Of a stretch of 49,518 nucleotides of DNA, positions 7,669 through 15,974 are shown one piece after another. Source of the DNA: an uncultured bacterium (GTDB lineage: Bacteria; Bdellovibrionota_C; UBA2361; CALJRW01); NCBI GenBank assembly GCA_937976335.1, contig CALJRW010000008.1, positions 1-49,518 of the forward strand, in the 5' to 3' direction. Position numbers and translations under genes: made by a program. Position 1 is the stretch's first letter, and each line of letters starts with the position of its first letter. The notes beneath the pieces are model-generated. The model was given only the letters and a program-made list of their open reading frames with translations, was not told the origin of the DNA and searched no databases.

Positions 7669-8094
7669 ATGAAAATGAAGTTCATATCAATACTAGCAAT
7701 TAGCTTACTATTCTCTCACAATTCTTTTGCTATGTGTATTAGGACCTGTGAAGAATTGAAGTTAGAGATTCTTGAATGTAAAAAATCACCAGATCTAAAT
7801 AAAGCTAATCCTAAAAATTTTGAATTTTTATATGAAATTAAAGCAAGAATTATCGAAGCAAAGTTGATTTATAGCGAATTTGAACAAAAAAATAGCTCAC
7901 TTGATTATTTACATAAGAAAATTAAAACTTTTATGCTTTTTTCTAATAAAGATATGCTTTGTGAAGAAAAGTTAAAGAAAGAAAAATTAAGAGTTCCTGT
8001 AGAGCCTTTTTGTCACGATACACCTAATATGAAAAATAAATTTTATGGGAAGGCTTATTATAGTGAAGGAGAAAAGACTCTTAGTTGTGGTTAA
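7669..8094 (+). CDS. Small secreted protein of unknown function
   Basis: I do not recognise this family. From the ATG at 7669 the protein is 141 aa, starting with a clear signal peptide (MKMKFISILAISLLFSHNSFA, probable cut after FA). An upstream TTG would add only four residues. The mature part is Lys-rich and helical, with six cysteines: CIRTCEEL near the new N-terminus, one in LECKK, one in MLCEEK, one in EPFCHD, and a C-terminal LSCG. They may form disulfides in the periplasm. It is convergent with, and overlaps by four bases, the TPR gene on the other strand. No function can be assigned. Confidence 0.65.
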   Translation: MKMKFISILAISLLFSHNSFAMCIRTCEELKLEILECKKSPDLNKANPKNFEFLYEIKARIIEAKLIYSEFEQKNSSLDYLHKKIKTFMLFSNKDMLCEEKLKKEKLRVPVEPFCHDTPNMKNKFYGKAYYSEGEKTLSCG

Positions 8095-9401
8095 TTATCA
8101 CTTGGATTAGTTCTAATTGATATTTTTCTCCTAAGTCGATTTGCAAATTCTTCGATTTCATGTTCGTTACCGAAATCTTTAATATGTTTATTGATTTGAT
8201 CTAAAGCAACTAGAGTTTTTCCTTCTTTTTCTTTTTTGCAAATATTTATTAAAGAACCAAAATAACTTGTAAATGGTGTATCTTGAACGAAGTTAGCGTA
8301 GCTAATTAAAATATTAGAGTTGGATATATGAACTTGCTCAGATTCTTCGTCAACATTGCTAAATCGTAAAAGCAAAGCTTTTCTAAAATACATTTTTGCT
8401 TCTTCGTAATTTTTTTCTTGAATTTCTATAACACCAAGGGCTTCTAAACTATCTGCATCATTAGGATTCACGCTTAAGAAATTAAGAAAAACTTCTCTAG
8501 CTTCATTATATTTTTCTTGTTCAAATAAAAGTGTTCCTAAAAATACTTGTACCCCATAATTTTCTGGATCTAATTGAAGAGCTTTTCTATAGTAATAAAT
8601 TGCTTTTTCATTTTCTTCAGTCTCTAAATAACAAGCAGCTAAATTTATATTAACTATTGAATTTTGAGGATCGAGTACAGCAGCTTGTTTAAGATGAAAA
8701 AAAGCAAGGTCAAACTTTGTATCGCAAAAGTAACTAACACCTAAAAAGCTATGTGCTTCTGCACAGAAAGGAGAGATTTTTATAGCTTTTGTTAAGCAAT
8801 TTATAGCCTGATCTATCTTCTCTAAGTGTAAATAACAAAACCCTAAGTTAACTAAAGTTGTGCTATCTTCAGGTATTAAGTTATGTGCAAAACTAAAGCA
8901 TTCTCGAGCTTTAGTAAAATTACTATTTTCAAAATAAAGTTTACCAAGCATATTTAAAGCAATAAAGTTTCCAGTGTTATACTCCATCGCTCGATTCAAT
9001 AAGTTTAAACGTTCATTTAAATCTTCAGTAAAGCTAGCTTTTATGACAGCGATTGTTGAGAGAGTATGTAAATCTGCATCTACGCTAAGTGAATTTAAGT
9101 ATTGAAAAAGTTCGTCAACGTTCCCAAAAGCATCTTCAAAATCTTTAAGTGTATCAATTCCAGTAGAATGAAGATGAATCGATTTAAGTATTCTATCTCT
9201 AACTTTATCTTCAAGGTTTTCTTCGTCTTCCTTGAAAGAGAAGGATATAAAACTGTCTACTTTTGAATTAAGAGGACTACTATCTTCCGTTTCAAATTCT
9301 TCAATACTCTCAAGGCAGAAATTACTTACGCTAGTTAAGGTATCAGCTAATTCTAATCTTTGTTCAGCCGTGTGTAGTGGATTATCAGGAATTTCTAACA
9401 T
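8091..9401 (-). CDS. TPR-repeat protein
   Basis: A 436-aa soluble protein with no signal peptide or membrane helix. The N-terminal ~120 residues are acidic and non-repetitive. At least six consecutive TPR units follow between about residues 135 and 345, for example YNTGNFIALNMLGKLYFENS, AEAHSFLGVSYF and NEKAIYYYRKALQLDPEN. The C-terminal tail is helical and basic (RLRRKISIRTNPSDN). TPR arrays serve as protein-protein scaffolds, and no catalytic domain is visible. It lies 59 bp downstream of rsfS on the same strand and is probably co-transcribed with it; a ribosome-related role would be speculation. Confidence 0.8.
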   Translation of the reverse strand: MLEIPDNPLHTAEQRLELADTLTSVSNFCLESIEEFETEDSSPLNSKVDSFISFSFKEDEENLEDKVRDRILKSIHLHSTGIDTLKDFEDAFGNVDELFQYLNSLSVDADLHTLSTIAVIKASFTEDLNERLNLLNRAMEYNTGNFIALNMLGKLYFENSNFTKARECFSFAHNLIPEDSTTLVNLGFCYLHLEKIDQAINCLTKAIKISPFCAEAHSFLGVSYFCDTKFDLAFFHLKQAAVLDPQNSIVNINLAACYLETEENEKAIYYYRKALQLDPENYGVQVFLGTLLFEQEKYNEAREVFLNFLSVNPNDADSLEALGVIEIQEKNYEEAKMYFRKALLLRFSNVDEESEQVHISNSNILISYANFVQDTPFTSYFGSLINICKKEKEGKTLVALDQINKHIKDFGNEHEIEEFANRLRRKISIRTNPSDN

Positions 9402-9459
9402 CTTCTAAAAATGTTAAAAGATTCTTAATGCTTAGTCAAAAATATTAGCTTTTTTATAT

Positions 9460-9870
9460 TTAAGCTGCCTTAACAGATTTGTCTCCACAAAGCTTCTCAA
9501 GTTCTTCAATCTCAATTTTATCAGCAGTAATCCAAAGTGATTCTAGATCGTAATCTTTTCTTGTTTCTTCGTAAAAGAGATGAACTATTACGTCTCCAAA
9601 ATCAATTAAAATCCAGTGGGCTTTTTCAAAACCTTCTACGGAAATAGCTTTTATTCCTTTTTCTTCCATATCAGACAAAATGCGGTTACATATACCTTGA
9701 ACATGTCTATCAGATCTACCGGTTAAAATTACAAAATTATCAGTTAGTCCAAATACTTTTGAAACGTCTAGAATAATTGGGTCAAAAGCTTTGACATCAA
9801 GTGCAGAGTTAAGAATATCAAGTGTAAAAGAACAAGATTTGGGCTTTATCCCCATAAATTTTTTCTCCAT
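9460..9870 (-). CDS. rsfS: Ribosomal silencing factor RsfS
   Basis: A 136-aa member of the RsfS/YbeB family (PF02410): the FDPIILDVSKVFGLTDNFVI strand region, ILTGRSDRHVQGI, EGFEKAHWILIDFGDVIVHLF and the YDLESLW end are all conserved. RsfS binds ribosomal protein L14 and blocks 30S-50S joining in starved cells. The start could be the ATG at 9870 or, better supported by a GGAG nine bases upstream, the ATG at 9855 (MGIKPKS). It sits beside obgE, a common arrangement, but has its own promoter and a long leader with repeats. Confidence 0.95.
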   Translation of the reverse strand: MEKKFMGIKPKSCSFTLDILNSALDVKAFDPIILDVSKVFGLTDNFVILTGRSDRHVQGICNRILSDMEEKGIKAISVEGFEKAHWILIDFGDVIVHLFYEETRKDYDLESLWITADKIEIEELEKLCGDKSVKAA

Positions 9871-9981
9871 ATATTTTTGAATAAACTGATAAAGTACGTT
9901 CTGAAAAAAGGTATAGAATATTTACATTGATCTTGAAAAGCAAAAGAGGAAGAGCAATTTTGAGTAGCAAGTGAGATCAGT

Positions 9982-10122
9982 TTAAAAAACCTCCTCAAAA
10001 GTAGAATGCAAAGCAGAAGGGGCACAGTAATATGAGGCACAGTAAGAGGCACAGTAATATACTGTTGTAAATAATTTGTGAATCAATTTTGAAAATAAAG
10101 TGAGTATTATTAATGCCTCCAT
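9982..10122 (-). CDS. Possible leader peptide (uORF) in the rsfS 5' region
   Basis: A 46-codon ATG-started frame runs through the leader between the predicted rsfS promoter and rsfS. It begins MEALIILTLFSKLIHKLF and contains the repetitive segment YYCASYCASYYCAPS, encoded by three copies of a ggcacagta-type DNA repeat. It has no good Shine-Dalgarno, and its ATG lies 11 bp from the -10, so it could be read as a nearly leaderless uORF. It ends on a GAGGAGG purine tract. Whether it is translated is unknown; an accidental frame is quite possible. Confidence 0.25.
   Translation of the reverse strand: MEALIILTLFSKLIHKLFTTVYYCASYCASYYCAPSALHSTFEEVF
10023..10060. repeat. Three short tandem repeats (ggcacagta) in the rsfS leader
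   Basis: The unit ggcacagtaa occurs three times within 40 bp (ggcacagtaatatga, ggcacagtaaga, ggcacagtaatatact). In the minus-strand transcript it reads TTACTGTGCC. It is inside the ~250-nt rsfS leader, so it could be an RNA-level or protein-binding element. Its function is unknown. Confidence 0.7.
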
Positions 10123-10132
10123 TTATACTCTA

Positions 10133-10162
10133 ATTATATCATATTGAAGTATAAATTTTCAA
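10133..10162 (-). promoter_or_regulatory. Strong sigma70 promoter for rsfS
   Basis: Read on the minus strand: TTGAAA (10162-10157), an 18-bp spacer, and a perfect TATAAT (10138-10133). It lies immediately after the obgE stop and points toward rsfS, giving an untranslated leader of about 255 nt. The rest of the 9871-10173 gap holds only the repeats and the possible uORF. Confidence 0.65.
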
Positions 10163-10173
10163 TAAATTATATT

Positions 10174-11181
10174 TTAAGTTAACAGTTTTCCAATATAATC
10201 GAGTAAAGTATCAATATTTTTACGTGAAACACTAGATATTTCAAATACTTGAAAGCCTTCTTTTTTTAGAACGCTCATTGCTTCTTTGACTGTATTATTT
10301 TCAGTGTCAACGTTTAAATCAGCTTTTGTAAAACAAATTATCTGAGTTTTACTAGAAAGTTTTTCTGAAAATTCATTAAGCTCATTATTAATTTCATTGA
10401 AGCTTTTTAAGGGATCTTTTAATTCGCCAGTTTCATCTAGCGCGTAAGGATCAATTAAATGAAGTAGTATTGAATTTCTTTCTAAATGTTTTAAAAAATT
10501 AATTCCTAAACCTTTACCTTTATGAGCACCTGGAATAAGTCCAGGAATATCTGCAATAACAAACGAAAAGTTTTTTTGTTTGACTACACCTAAATTTGGA
10601 TCGAGCGTTGTAAAAGGGTAGCTTGCAATTTTTGGTTTAGCAGTTGTGACTGAACTTAAAAATGTTGACTTTCCAGCATTTGGTAAACCAAGCAGGCCAA
10701 CATCTGCAAGTAGTTTGAGTGACAGTATAAACTCGCCTTCTGTTCCAGGTTTTCCTGGTTGTGCATATTCAGGAACTCTATTCGTTGCTGATTTAAAAAA
10801 GTAATTACCTTTCCCCCCTTGACCTCCCGTAGCTAAAGAAAAAGATTTTTCGTGGTAATCTAAGTCTACCAGGATTTCTTTTGTTTCAGGGTTTATTACT
10901 TGTGTTCCAATAGGGACTTTAAAAACAAGATCATCTCCGCTCCCTCCGTCTTTTCTATTTTTTCCACCATTCCCACCTTGCTTAGCAATTAGGTCTTTTT
11001 TGTATTGAAAATCTAGTAAAGTTCTTTTTCCAGTATCAGCAATAAGAATGACAGAACCTCCTTTTCCGCCATCTCCACCATCAGGTCCTCCTTCAGGAAC
11101 ATATTTTTCTCGTCTAAAGTGTACAGCGCCAGCACCTCCTTTTCCGGCTCTGGCATATACTTTTACTTCATCGATAAACAT
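10174..11181 (-). CDS. obgE: GTPase ObgE/CgtA
   Basis: A 335-aa Obg GTPase. The glycine-rich N-terminal Obg fold (KVYARAGKGGAGAVHFRREK, GGPDGGDGGKGGS) spans residues 1-158. The G domain follows with P-loop GLPNAGKST, switch I YPFTT, the DIPGL G3 motif, FTKADL (G4) and ISS (G5). It lacks the C-terminal OCT domain found in some Firmicutes. Obg acts in late 50S assembly and stringent-response signalling. It lies downstream of rplU-rpmA, a highly conserved bacterial gene order. Confidence 0.97.
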   Translation of the reverse strand: MFIDEVKVYARAGKGGAGAVHFRREKYVPEGGPDGGDGGKGGSVILIADTGKRTLLDFQYKKDLIAKQGGNGGKNRKDGGSGDDLVFKVPIGTQVINPETKEILVDLDYHEKSFSLATGGQGGKGNYFFKSATNRVPEYAQPGKPGTEGEFILSLKLLADVGLLGLPNAGKSTFLSSVTTAKPKIASYPFTTLDPNLGVVKQKNFSFVIADIPGLIPGAHKGKGLGINFLKHLERNSILLHLIDPYALDETGELKDPLKSFNEINNELNEFSEKLSSKTQIICFTKADLNVDTENNTVKEAMSVLKKEGFQVFEISSVSRKNIDTLLDYIGKLLT

Positions 11182-11276
11182 TGAGGTTAACTCTTTTGGG
11201 TTTTTATAGCTAAAGTCAAGGAAGCTTATAGTAAATTATAATTTATACCCATCGTCATTTAGTTTTTCCACTTTTT

Positions 11277-11301
11277 GTCTAAGACCTGATCGGTCTTAGA
11301 C
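11277..11301. repeat. Perfect 10-bp hairpin between rpmA and obgE
   Basis: gtctaagacc (11277-11286) and ggtcttagac (11292-11301) form a perfect stem around a five-base loop. In the operon's (minus) direction it is followed by A-rich rather than T-rich sequence, so it is not a classical terminator. It may be an RNA processing or stability element separating the ribosomal genes from obgE. Confidence 0.7.
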
Positions 11302-11387
11302 TAGTTTTGATTGGTATATCTTATTTTCCCTCCGGGAGACTTCCGGAAATTTTTAATTTCCTTCAGTATATTAAGAATTAAAATTAT

Positions 11388-11666
11388 TTAAGCACTAGCA
11401 GTAACAACTGTAGTATTTTCCGCAGGAATAATGTTAATAAATTTTCTTTTTCCATGCTTGAATTCTACGTAGCCATCAACTTTGGCAAACAAAGTATAGT
11501 CTCCACCTTGTCCAACATTAGTTCCAGCATGAAAAGTTGTTCCAGTTTGTCTTACAAGAATGTTTCCTGCTCTAACAAATTCACCACCATATTTCTTTAC
11601 GCCACGTCTTTTACTTTTACTGTCGCGACCGTTTTTGGTACTACCACCAGCTTTCTTATGTGCCAT
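11388..11666 (-). CDS. rpmA: 50S ribosomal protein L27
   Basis: This 92-aa protein begins [20 protein letters not shown], the universal bL27 N-terminus that reaches the peptidyl-transferase centre, without the cleaved extension found in Firmicutes. The motif [20 protein letters not shown] is intact. It lies 18 bp downstream of rplU in the standard rplU-rpmA pair, transcribed toward obgE. Confidence 0.98.
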   Translation of the reverse strand: MAHKKAGGSTKNGRDSKSKRRGVKKYGGEFVRAGNILVRQTGTTFHAGTNVGQGGDYTLFAKVDGYVEFKHGKRKFINIIPAENTTVVTASA

Positions 11667-11684
11667 TTAATATCTCCTAATGTT

Positions 11685-11996
11685 TTATGCTACAGACTCA
11701 ATTTGAATCTCTGTCATCATTTGTCTATGACCAGTTTTTTTCTTGTAGCCTTTTCTTCTTTTTTTCTTAAAAGCAATTTCTTTTTTACCTTTTTTTGTGC
11801 CTAGAATTTTAGCAGCAATTTTTGCTCCACTTACGTAAGGCGCACCAATTTCACAATTGTCTCCACCATCAGAAAGCATTAACACTTTATCTATAGTTAC
11901 ACTCTCGTGACTACCTGGTATTAAAATAATTTTACCAGCACTAACTCTATGTTGTTTGCCACCTAATTCAATAAGTGCATATTTTTCTTCGCTCAT
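11685..11996 (-). CDS. rplU: 50S ribosomal protein L21
   Basis: A 103-aa bL21: YALIELGGKQHRVSAGKIIL at the N-terminus, a central GAPYVSGAKIAAKIL strand and the basic C-terminal KKRRKGYKKKTGHRQMMTEI signature that binds 23S rRNA. It is the first gene of the rplU-rpmA-obgE block and is divergent from the response regulator at 12181; the shared 184-bp gap should hold both promoters. Confidence 0.98.
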   Translation of the reverse strand: MSEEKYALIELGGKQHRVSAGKIILIPGSHESVTIDKVLMLSDGGDNCEIGAPYVSGAKIAAKILGTKKGKKEIAFKKKRRKGYKKKTGHRQMMTEIQIESVA

Positions 11997-12180
11997 CTTT
12001 CAAGTCTCTATAAAATTTTGAACCAGGAGAATACATAAATTTCAAGAAAAACTAAAGGCTTAGAGCAAATAAAATGACCTATTTAGTTGAAAAAACTAAT
12101 ATTTTATAAAAATACTGGAATAAAATACTGTAAAGGGTTAGAATCACAAGATAATTGCTTGTCTAAAGCCTGAGGGAAGA

Positions 12181-12873
12181 ATGTCTAACAATAAGAATTA
12201 CAAGATAGCCATTGTTGAAGATGATGACTCGGTACGCACGAGTTTAGTGATGAACTTTGAGCTTGAGGGTTTTCAGATAGTTACAGCTGTTGATGGGCAG
12301 GCTGGGCTTGAGTTAGTAGAAAAAGAAAAGCCAGATTTAATTATAATGGACGTTATGATGCCTAGAAAAGATGGGCTTCAAACATGTCGGGAGCTTAGAA
12401 ATAGGGGAAATTCTACACCTCTAATCCTACTAACTGCTAGAGGCCAAGAAGTAGATAAAGTCCTAGGTCTAGAATTAGGAGCTGACGATTATTTAGCAAA
12501 ACCCTTTGGAATGCGTGAACTAATAGCTCGTGTTAATGCGCTCCTTAGAAGAAGCAATACAACTAATGAAATTGATGTAGTTGAATTTGATGATGTAGTA
12601 GTTGATTTTAAAGCTTACAAAGCGCAGAGAGAAAATAAGCCAATAGAGTTATCTGCAAGAGAATACAGATTATTAAAATACTTGGTTTCAAGAACAGGAT
12701 CTGTTGTTACTCGTGATGAGCTACTAGATCAAGTTTGGGGCTATAATTCTTATCCATCAACTAGAACAGTTGATAATCATATTGCAAGACTTAGGCAAAA
12801 GATTGAAGTTAATGTTACTGAACCAACTCATATTCTTACTGTGCATGGGGTAGGGTATAAGTTTGTTGCTTGA
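12181..12873 (+). CDS. OmpR/PhoB-family response regulator
   Basis: 230 aa. The receiver domain (about 1-120) has the acidic pocket EDDD (residues 13-16), phospho-acceptor Asp57 in IIMDVMMP, switch Thr85 and Lys107 in LAKPFG. A winged-helix DNA-binding domain follows (about 135-230) with the family signature LSAREYRLLKYLVSR and TVDNHIARLRQKIE...VHGVGYKF. All phosphorelay residues are present. No histidine kinase is adjacent, so it is an orphan here. The start is supported by a GAGGGAAG Shine-Dalgarno. A strong terminator follows. Its regulon cannot be inferred. Confidence 0.95.
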   Translation: MSNNKNYKIAIVEDDDSVRTSLVMNFELEGFQIVTAVDGQAGLELVEKEKPDLIIMDVMMPRKDGLQTCRELRNRGNSTPLILLTARGQEVDKVLGLELGADDYLAKPFGMRELIARVNALLRRSNTTNEIDVVEFDDVVVDFKAYKAQRENKPIELSAREYRLLKYLVSRTGSVVTRDELLDQVWGYNSYPSTRTVDNHIARLRQKIEVNVTEPTHILTVHGVGYKFVA

Positions 12874-12970
12874 ACTTGTAAATTCAAAAAACCTTTAAAA
12901 ACTTAGTTTGCTAATTTTCAGCTATAGACTTTCTGGTTATAGAGTTGAGTAGTTTAAAGACCTTATGAAT

Positions 12971-13010
12971 AATTAAGGCTAGGACTAAAGTTCTAGTCCT
13001 AGCCTTAATT
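12971..13010. terminator. Bidirectional intrinsic terminator
   Basis: A perfect 17-bp stem, aattaaggctaggacta (12971-12987) against its exact complement at 12994-13010, with a six-base loop. A/T-rich ends make it work in both directions. It lies between the convergent response regulator and the secreted protein gene at 13034. Confidence 0.9.
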
Positions 13011-13033
13011 TGTTATTTATAAATTGTTTTGAG

Positions 13034-13840
13034 TTATCCTGTACATCTATTATTATAACATATGTAGTTATTATAAGTCATACAAACTGCAGGTACTGCT
13101 TCAGGATGAAAGAAGTTAGTAAACTCGCAAGATTTAACAAGCCCAATATTTACGGCATTTATAAGAGCGTTAGCATCAAAATCAGCTCTCATAGGGCTAC
13201 CAAAGTCACAAGTTGGATTAACATCTTCTTGACCATATAAGGTAATGTTCTGACAATCTGCATCTGTGTTACAAGCTAAACTCTTATCATACTCTTGATA
13301 TGCAACTTGTTCAATTTCATCACAGCTTGAGTCAGAACTTAGAGTTATAACCGGAAAGTCTTCTCTAGTATTTCTAACAAGAAAACTTTTAGCTGTCGCA
13401 TTAGTATGTCCTTTTCTAACTCTAAATTTAACTTTTCTTTTTCTTGCAAAAGGATCTAAATTATAAGAATCAGTAAGCTCTGCAGTTAAAACTTTTTCTT
13501 TTATCTTTGTTTTAATTTTTCCATTTTTTTTCTTAAAAATTCTTTCTATTCTTAATTCAAAATTAGAAATAGGAATAAATTCAGGCTGCTGAGCTGTATC
13601 GTAGTAAATATTAGCTAATGAATTTGAGAAGAATGTGTACTCAAGTGTACATCGTCTACTATTTCTTCGATTCTTTTTTGTAGCTAAACCTTCTTGGTCA
13701 AATAGTCTTTTGCAAGTTCTATTAATGTTAGTAACGATTCCTGAACCTTCAAGAACTTCTAAGGACAAGCCAAAGAGTGAAGAACTTAAAGTTAAGATAG
13801 TTAATATTAGTACTACAATTTTTGTATTTTTAGGTTTCAT
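13034..13840 (-). CDS. Secreted Cys-rich protein of unknown function
   Basis: 268 aa, not assigned to a family. Residues 1-24 form a signal peptide with hydrophobic core VVLILTILTLSSSLF. The middle part is basic and beta-like (RIERIFKKKNGKIKTKIKEK). The C-terminal ~95 residues hold eight cysteines, including the compact CNTDADC and ICYNNRC patterns, reminiscent of small disulfide-rich motifs in secreted proteins of predatory and deltaproteobacterial-type bacteria. It is monocistronic, with terminators on both sides, and divergent from the DUF6502 gene. A surface or periplasmic location is likely; function unknown. Confidence 0.7.
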   Translation of the reverse strand: MKPKNTKIVVLILTILTLSSSLFGLSLEVLEGSGIVTNINRTCKRLFDQEGLATKKNRRNSRRCTLEYTFFSNSLANIYYDTAQQPEFIPISNFELRIERIFKKKNGKIKTKIKEKVLTAELTDSYNLDPFARKRKVKFRVRKGHTNATAKSFLVRNTREDFPVITLSSDSSCDEIEQVAYQEYDKSLACNTDADCQNITLYGQEDVNPTCDFGSPMRADFDANALINAVNIGLVKSCEFTNFFHPEAVPAVCMTYNNYICYNNRCTG

Positions 13841-14112
13841 GATTTCTCCTTTATAAAGTGCAAGTTTTTAAAATAATAAATGCGAAAATATCACATATTT
13901 GGAATGTAGCATAATCATATTTTCAAAACAAGTGAAAGTTAAGAAAAAATTGTATATTTTTTACTTAATATAATTAAATACTTATATCCTTTGAAGCACA
14001 TAAGTCTCAAATACTGATATAACTAAGAGTGCACTTTAGTTGTACTTAAAAATGTGTAATTATCACATTACATATGTTAACTTAATTTAAAACTATCTAA
14101 ATTTCTAAAAAT

Positions 14113-14925
14113 ATGGCTGTTATAGAAAAGAAAATAATATTTAAATTTTTAAGATTGGCACTAAAGCCGATAGTAAGAATTTGTGTTAGAAATTCAGTTT
14201 TACTCAAGAGCTTTATCGAATGTTTAAAAGAAACATATGTAGTAGTTGCAGAAGAAGAATTAATTAAACAAGGAACTAAAACAACTGATAGTCGCATTAG
14301 CCTTATGTCAGGAGTTCATAGAAAAGACATAAAAAGACTTCATACTACAGAGCTTAAACTTGGAGAGCAGACTAATATTATAACTAAAGTAGTAGATCGC
14401 TGGCAAAACGATCCTGCATTTTTAACAAAAGGTAAAAAACCTAAAATTTTAAGTTACGGAGAAGAAAATAGTGATTTTAATCAATTAGTGTCTTTGGTAC
14501 ATAAAGAGTTTAATCCTGCTAGTGTTTTGTTTGAGCTTGAAAGACAACAAACAATTGAAAAAACAAATAAAGGCCTTAAGCTAAAAAAGAAAGAGTTTAT
14601 ACCTACTAAGAATATTTCAGAAGGACTTGGTCTTTTGGCAATAGACTCAGAACATTTATATAACGTAGTAGAGGAAAATATTACAGACCCAAAGCCAGTT
14701 CCAAATCTTCATAGAAGAACATATTTTGATAATATAGATCCAAAAGCACTTCCAGAATTAAGACTTTGGTTAATGCAGGAAGGATTGAAGATGCATAAAA
14801 AAGCAAATGAATTATTTCAAAAACATGATAGAGATTTTAACCCTGATTTAACGTGTAATGACGATTCTAAGCCATTAAGGGTAGTTTTTGGAACATTCGG
14901 AAAAGTTTATAAGGAGGACGAGTAG
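14113..14925 (+). CDS. DUF6502-family protein
   Basis: A 270-aa protein. The N-terminal ~100 residues match my memory of DUF6502: a hydrophobic start (FKFLRLALKPIVRICVRNSV), LLKSFIECLKETYVVVAEEEL, and a helix-turn-helix-like segment with the motif SRISLMSGVHRKDIKRL. That segment suggests DNA binding. The rest is helical. The family is found in proteobacteria next to genes for exported proteins or lipoproteins, as seen here, where the stop is directly followed by a GTG-started lipoprotein. A regulator of its neighbour is a reasonable hypothesis, not proven. The ATG start has no Shine-Dalgarno. Confidence 0.65.
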   Translation: MAVIEKKIIFKFLRLALKPIVRICVRNSVLLKSFIECLKETYVVVAEEELIKQGTKTTDSRISLMSGVHRKDIKRLHTTELKLGEQTNIITKVVDRWQNDPAFLTKGKKPKILSYGEENSDFNQLVSLVHKEFNPASVLFELERQQTIEKTNKGLKLKKKEFIPTKNISEGLGLLAIDSEHLYNVVEENITDPKPVPNLHRRTYFDNIDPKALPELRLWLMQEGLKMHKKANELFQKHDRDFNPDLTCNDDSKPLRVVFGTFGKVYKEDE

Positions 14926-15747
14926 GTGAAATTTTGTAAAATTATTTTACTATTGTTAGTTAGTTTCGTGTTTTCTTGTGGTGGGGGAACTACTGGAACT
15001 GGTGAGTTAGATCTAGATTCGTTATCAACGGGTTCTGGAACAATAAAAAGCATAGATGGAAATTTTATTGACCAAGCAAAGCTTACAGTTCTTGAAACTG
15101 GAGAAACAGCACTTTCTGATTCAGCTGGAAATTTTAATATTTCGTGGCCAACTCAAGAATCTATTAACTTATTGGTTGAAGCAAACGGAATTGAAAAAAC
15201 AATTCCACTTAATGATTTAGCTTTAGAAGAAGAATCTTATGATATTAACTTAGAAGTTGATTTTGAATCTGAAGATATAGTGCTAGTTTCATTTGATATA
15301 AAAGTCATAGAAGATGAAGGTGAGGATGAAGGTGGAGAAGATGCAGGAGTTAGTCCACCTAAAGACACTGAAGAGCAAAATATAGACGCCAACAGTCAAA
15401 CTGAGAAAAGAAGCATTTTTAATGGCTTTATAGTTTATCAAGATGATAAAGAGCCGATATCAGGTATTGGAGTCAAATTAAATAATTCAATTACTTCAGT
15501 AACTAATGCTGAGGGTAAATTTTCTTTTAAACAAGTCTATAAGAAAAGGACTGCAAGCATATCTGTGACTTTTAATGGGGTAACTAAGAAAGAAACTTTT
15601 AAGGTTCCAGAAAAAGCTTTTGAACTTAGTATGGTTTTTGAAGTGAAAAGGCCTGTTTCCATGAATGATGGGAATGGAAATGTAGTTACTAGTGTGGGTT
15701 CAAGTGATGATATTAAGTTAGTTAGTTCTTCAAAGGAAATTAGGTAA
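14926..15747 (+). CDS. Lipoprotein with two carboxypeptidase-regulatory-like domains
   Basis: A 273-aa lipoprotein: signal peptide MKFCKIILLLLVSFVFSC with the lipidated Cys18 followed by GGGTTGTG. Two small beta-sandwich CarboxypepD_reg/CnaB-like modules are visible at about 38-112 (ALSDSAGNFNIS) and 163-235 (SVTNAEGKFSFKQV), linked by a very acidic stretch (EDEGEDEGGEDAG). It is probably an outer-membrane surface lipoprotein. The GTG start abuts the stop of the DUF6502 gene and is preceded by AAGGAGG inside that gene, so translation is coupled. Sequence similarity is limited, so the function is open. Confidence 0.78.
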   Translation: MKFCKIILLLLVSFVFSCGGGTTGTGELDLDSLSTGSGTIKSIDGNFIDQAKLTVLETGETALSDSAGNFNISWPTQESINLLVEANGIEKTIPLNDLALEEESYDINLEVDFESEDIVLVSFDIKVIEDEGEDEGGEDAGVSPPKDTEEQNIDANSQTEKRSIFNGFIVYQDDKEPISGIGVKLNNSITSVTNAEGKFSFKQVYKKRTASISVTFNGVTKKETFKVPEKAFELSMVFEVKRPVSMNDGNGNVVTSVGSSDDIKLVSSSKEIR

Positions 15748-15770
15748 TTAGAGCTAGTCTTTTAATTAAT

Positions 15771-15892
15771 GTAAGCGTTCAGGTCGCCCAATTTCTTCGT
15801 TTTTAAGTATTTGAAAATACTCGACGTGCAGTAGCACGCCTCCGTTTTTCAAATACTTAAAAGCCTCGACCTTGAACAACCTGAACGCTTAC
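15771..15892. mobile_element. MITE with IS66-family ends
   Basis: A 122-bp element bounded by perfect 14-bp terminal inverted repeats (gtaagcgttcaggt at 15771-15784, its complement at 15879-15892) and flanked on both sides by the 8-bp direct repeat TAATTAAT (15763-15770 and 15893-15900). IS66-family insertion sequences begin GTAA and make 8-bp duplications, so this is best read as a non-autonomous IS66 derivative. Inside is a second perfect 17-bp inverted repeat (15801-15817 and 15846-15862) and a small cgtgc/gcacg hairpin. It has no coding capacity. Confidence 0.88.
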
Positions 15893-15908
15893 TAATTAAT
15901 AGGTAAAT

Positions 15909-15974
15909 AGAAAGTTCAAAAAGTAATTTTCGAAAATGAGTTTTTTGGACTTTCTGTATCCCTGTAGGGATAAC
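15909..15974. terminator. Imperfect hairpin and small palindrome after the MITE
   Basis: agaaagttcaaaaa (15909-15922) pairs with ttttttggactttct (15941-15955) with one wobble. It is followed by a short atccc-tgta-gggat stem (15959-15972). This may have been the terminator of the lipoprotein operon before or after the MITE insertion. I see nothing else in the gap up to the promoter before 16248. Confidence 0.45.

Noticed and set aside
9846..10052. 68-aa minus-strand reading frame overlapping the rsfS start
   Set aside because: Low-complexity Leu/Phe-rich product in the leader region overlapping rsfS in another frame; no ribosome site and no protein-like pattern.
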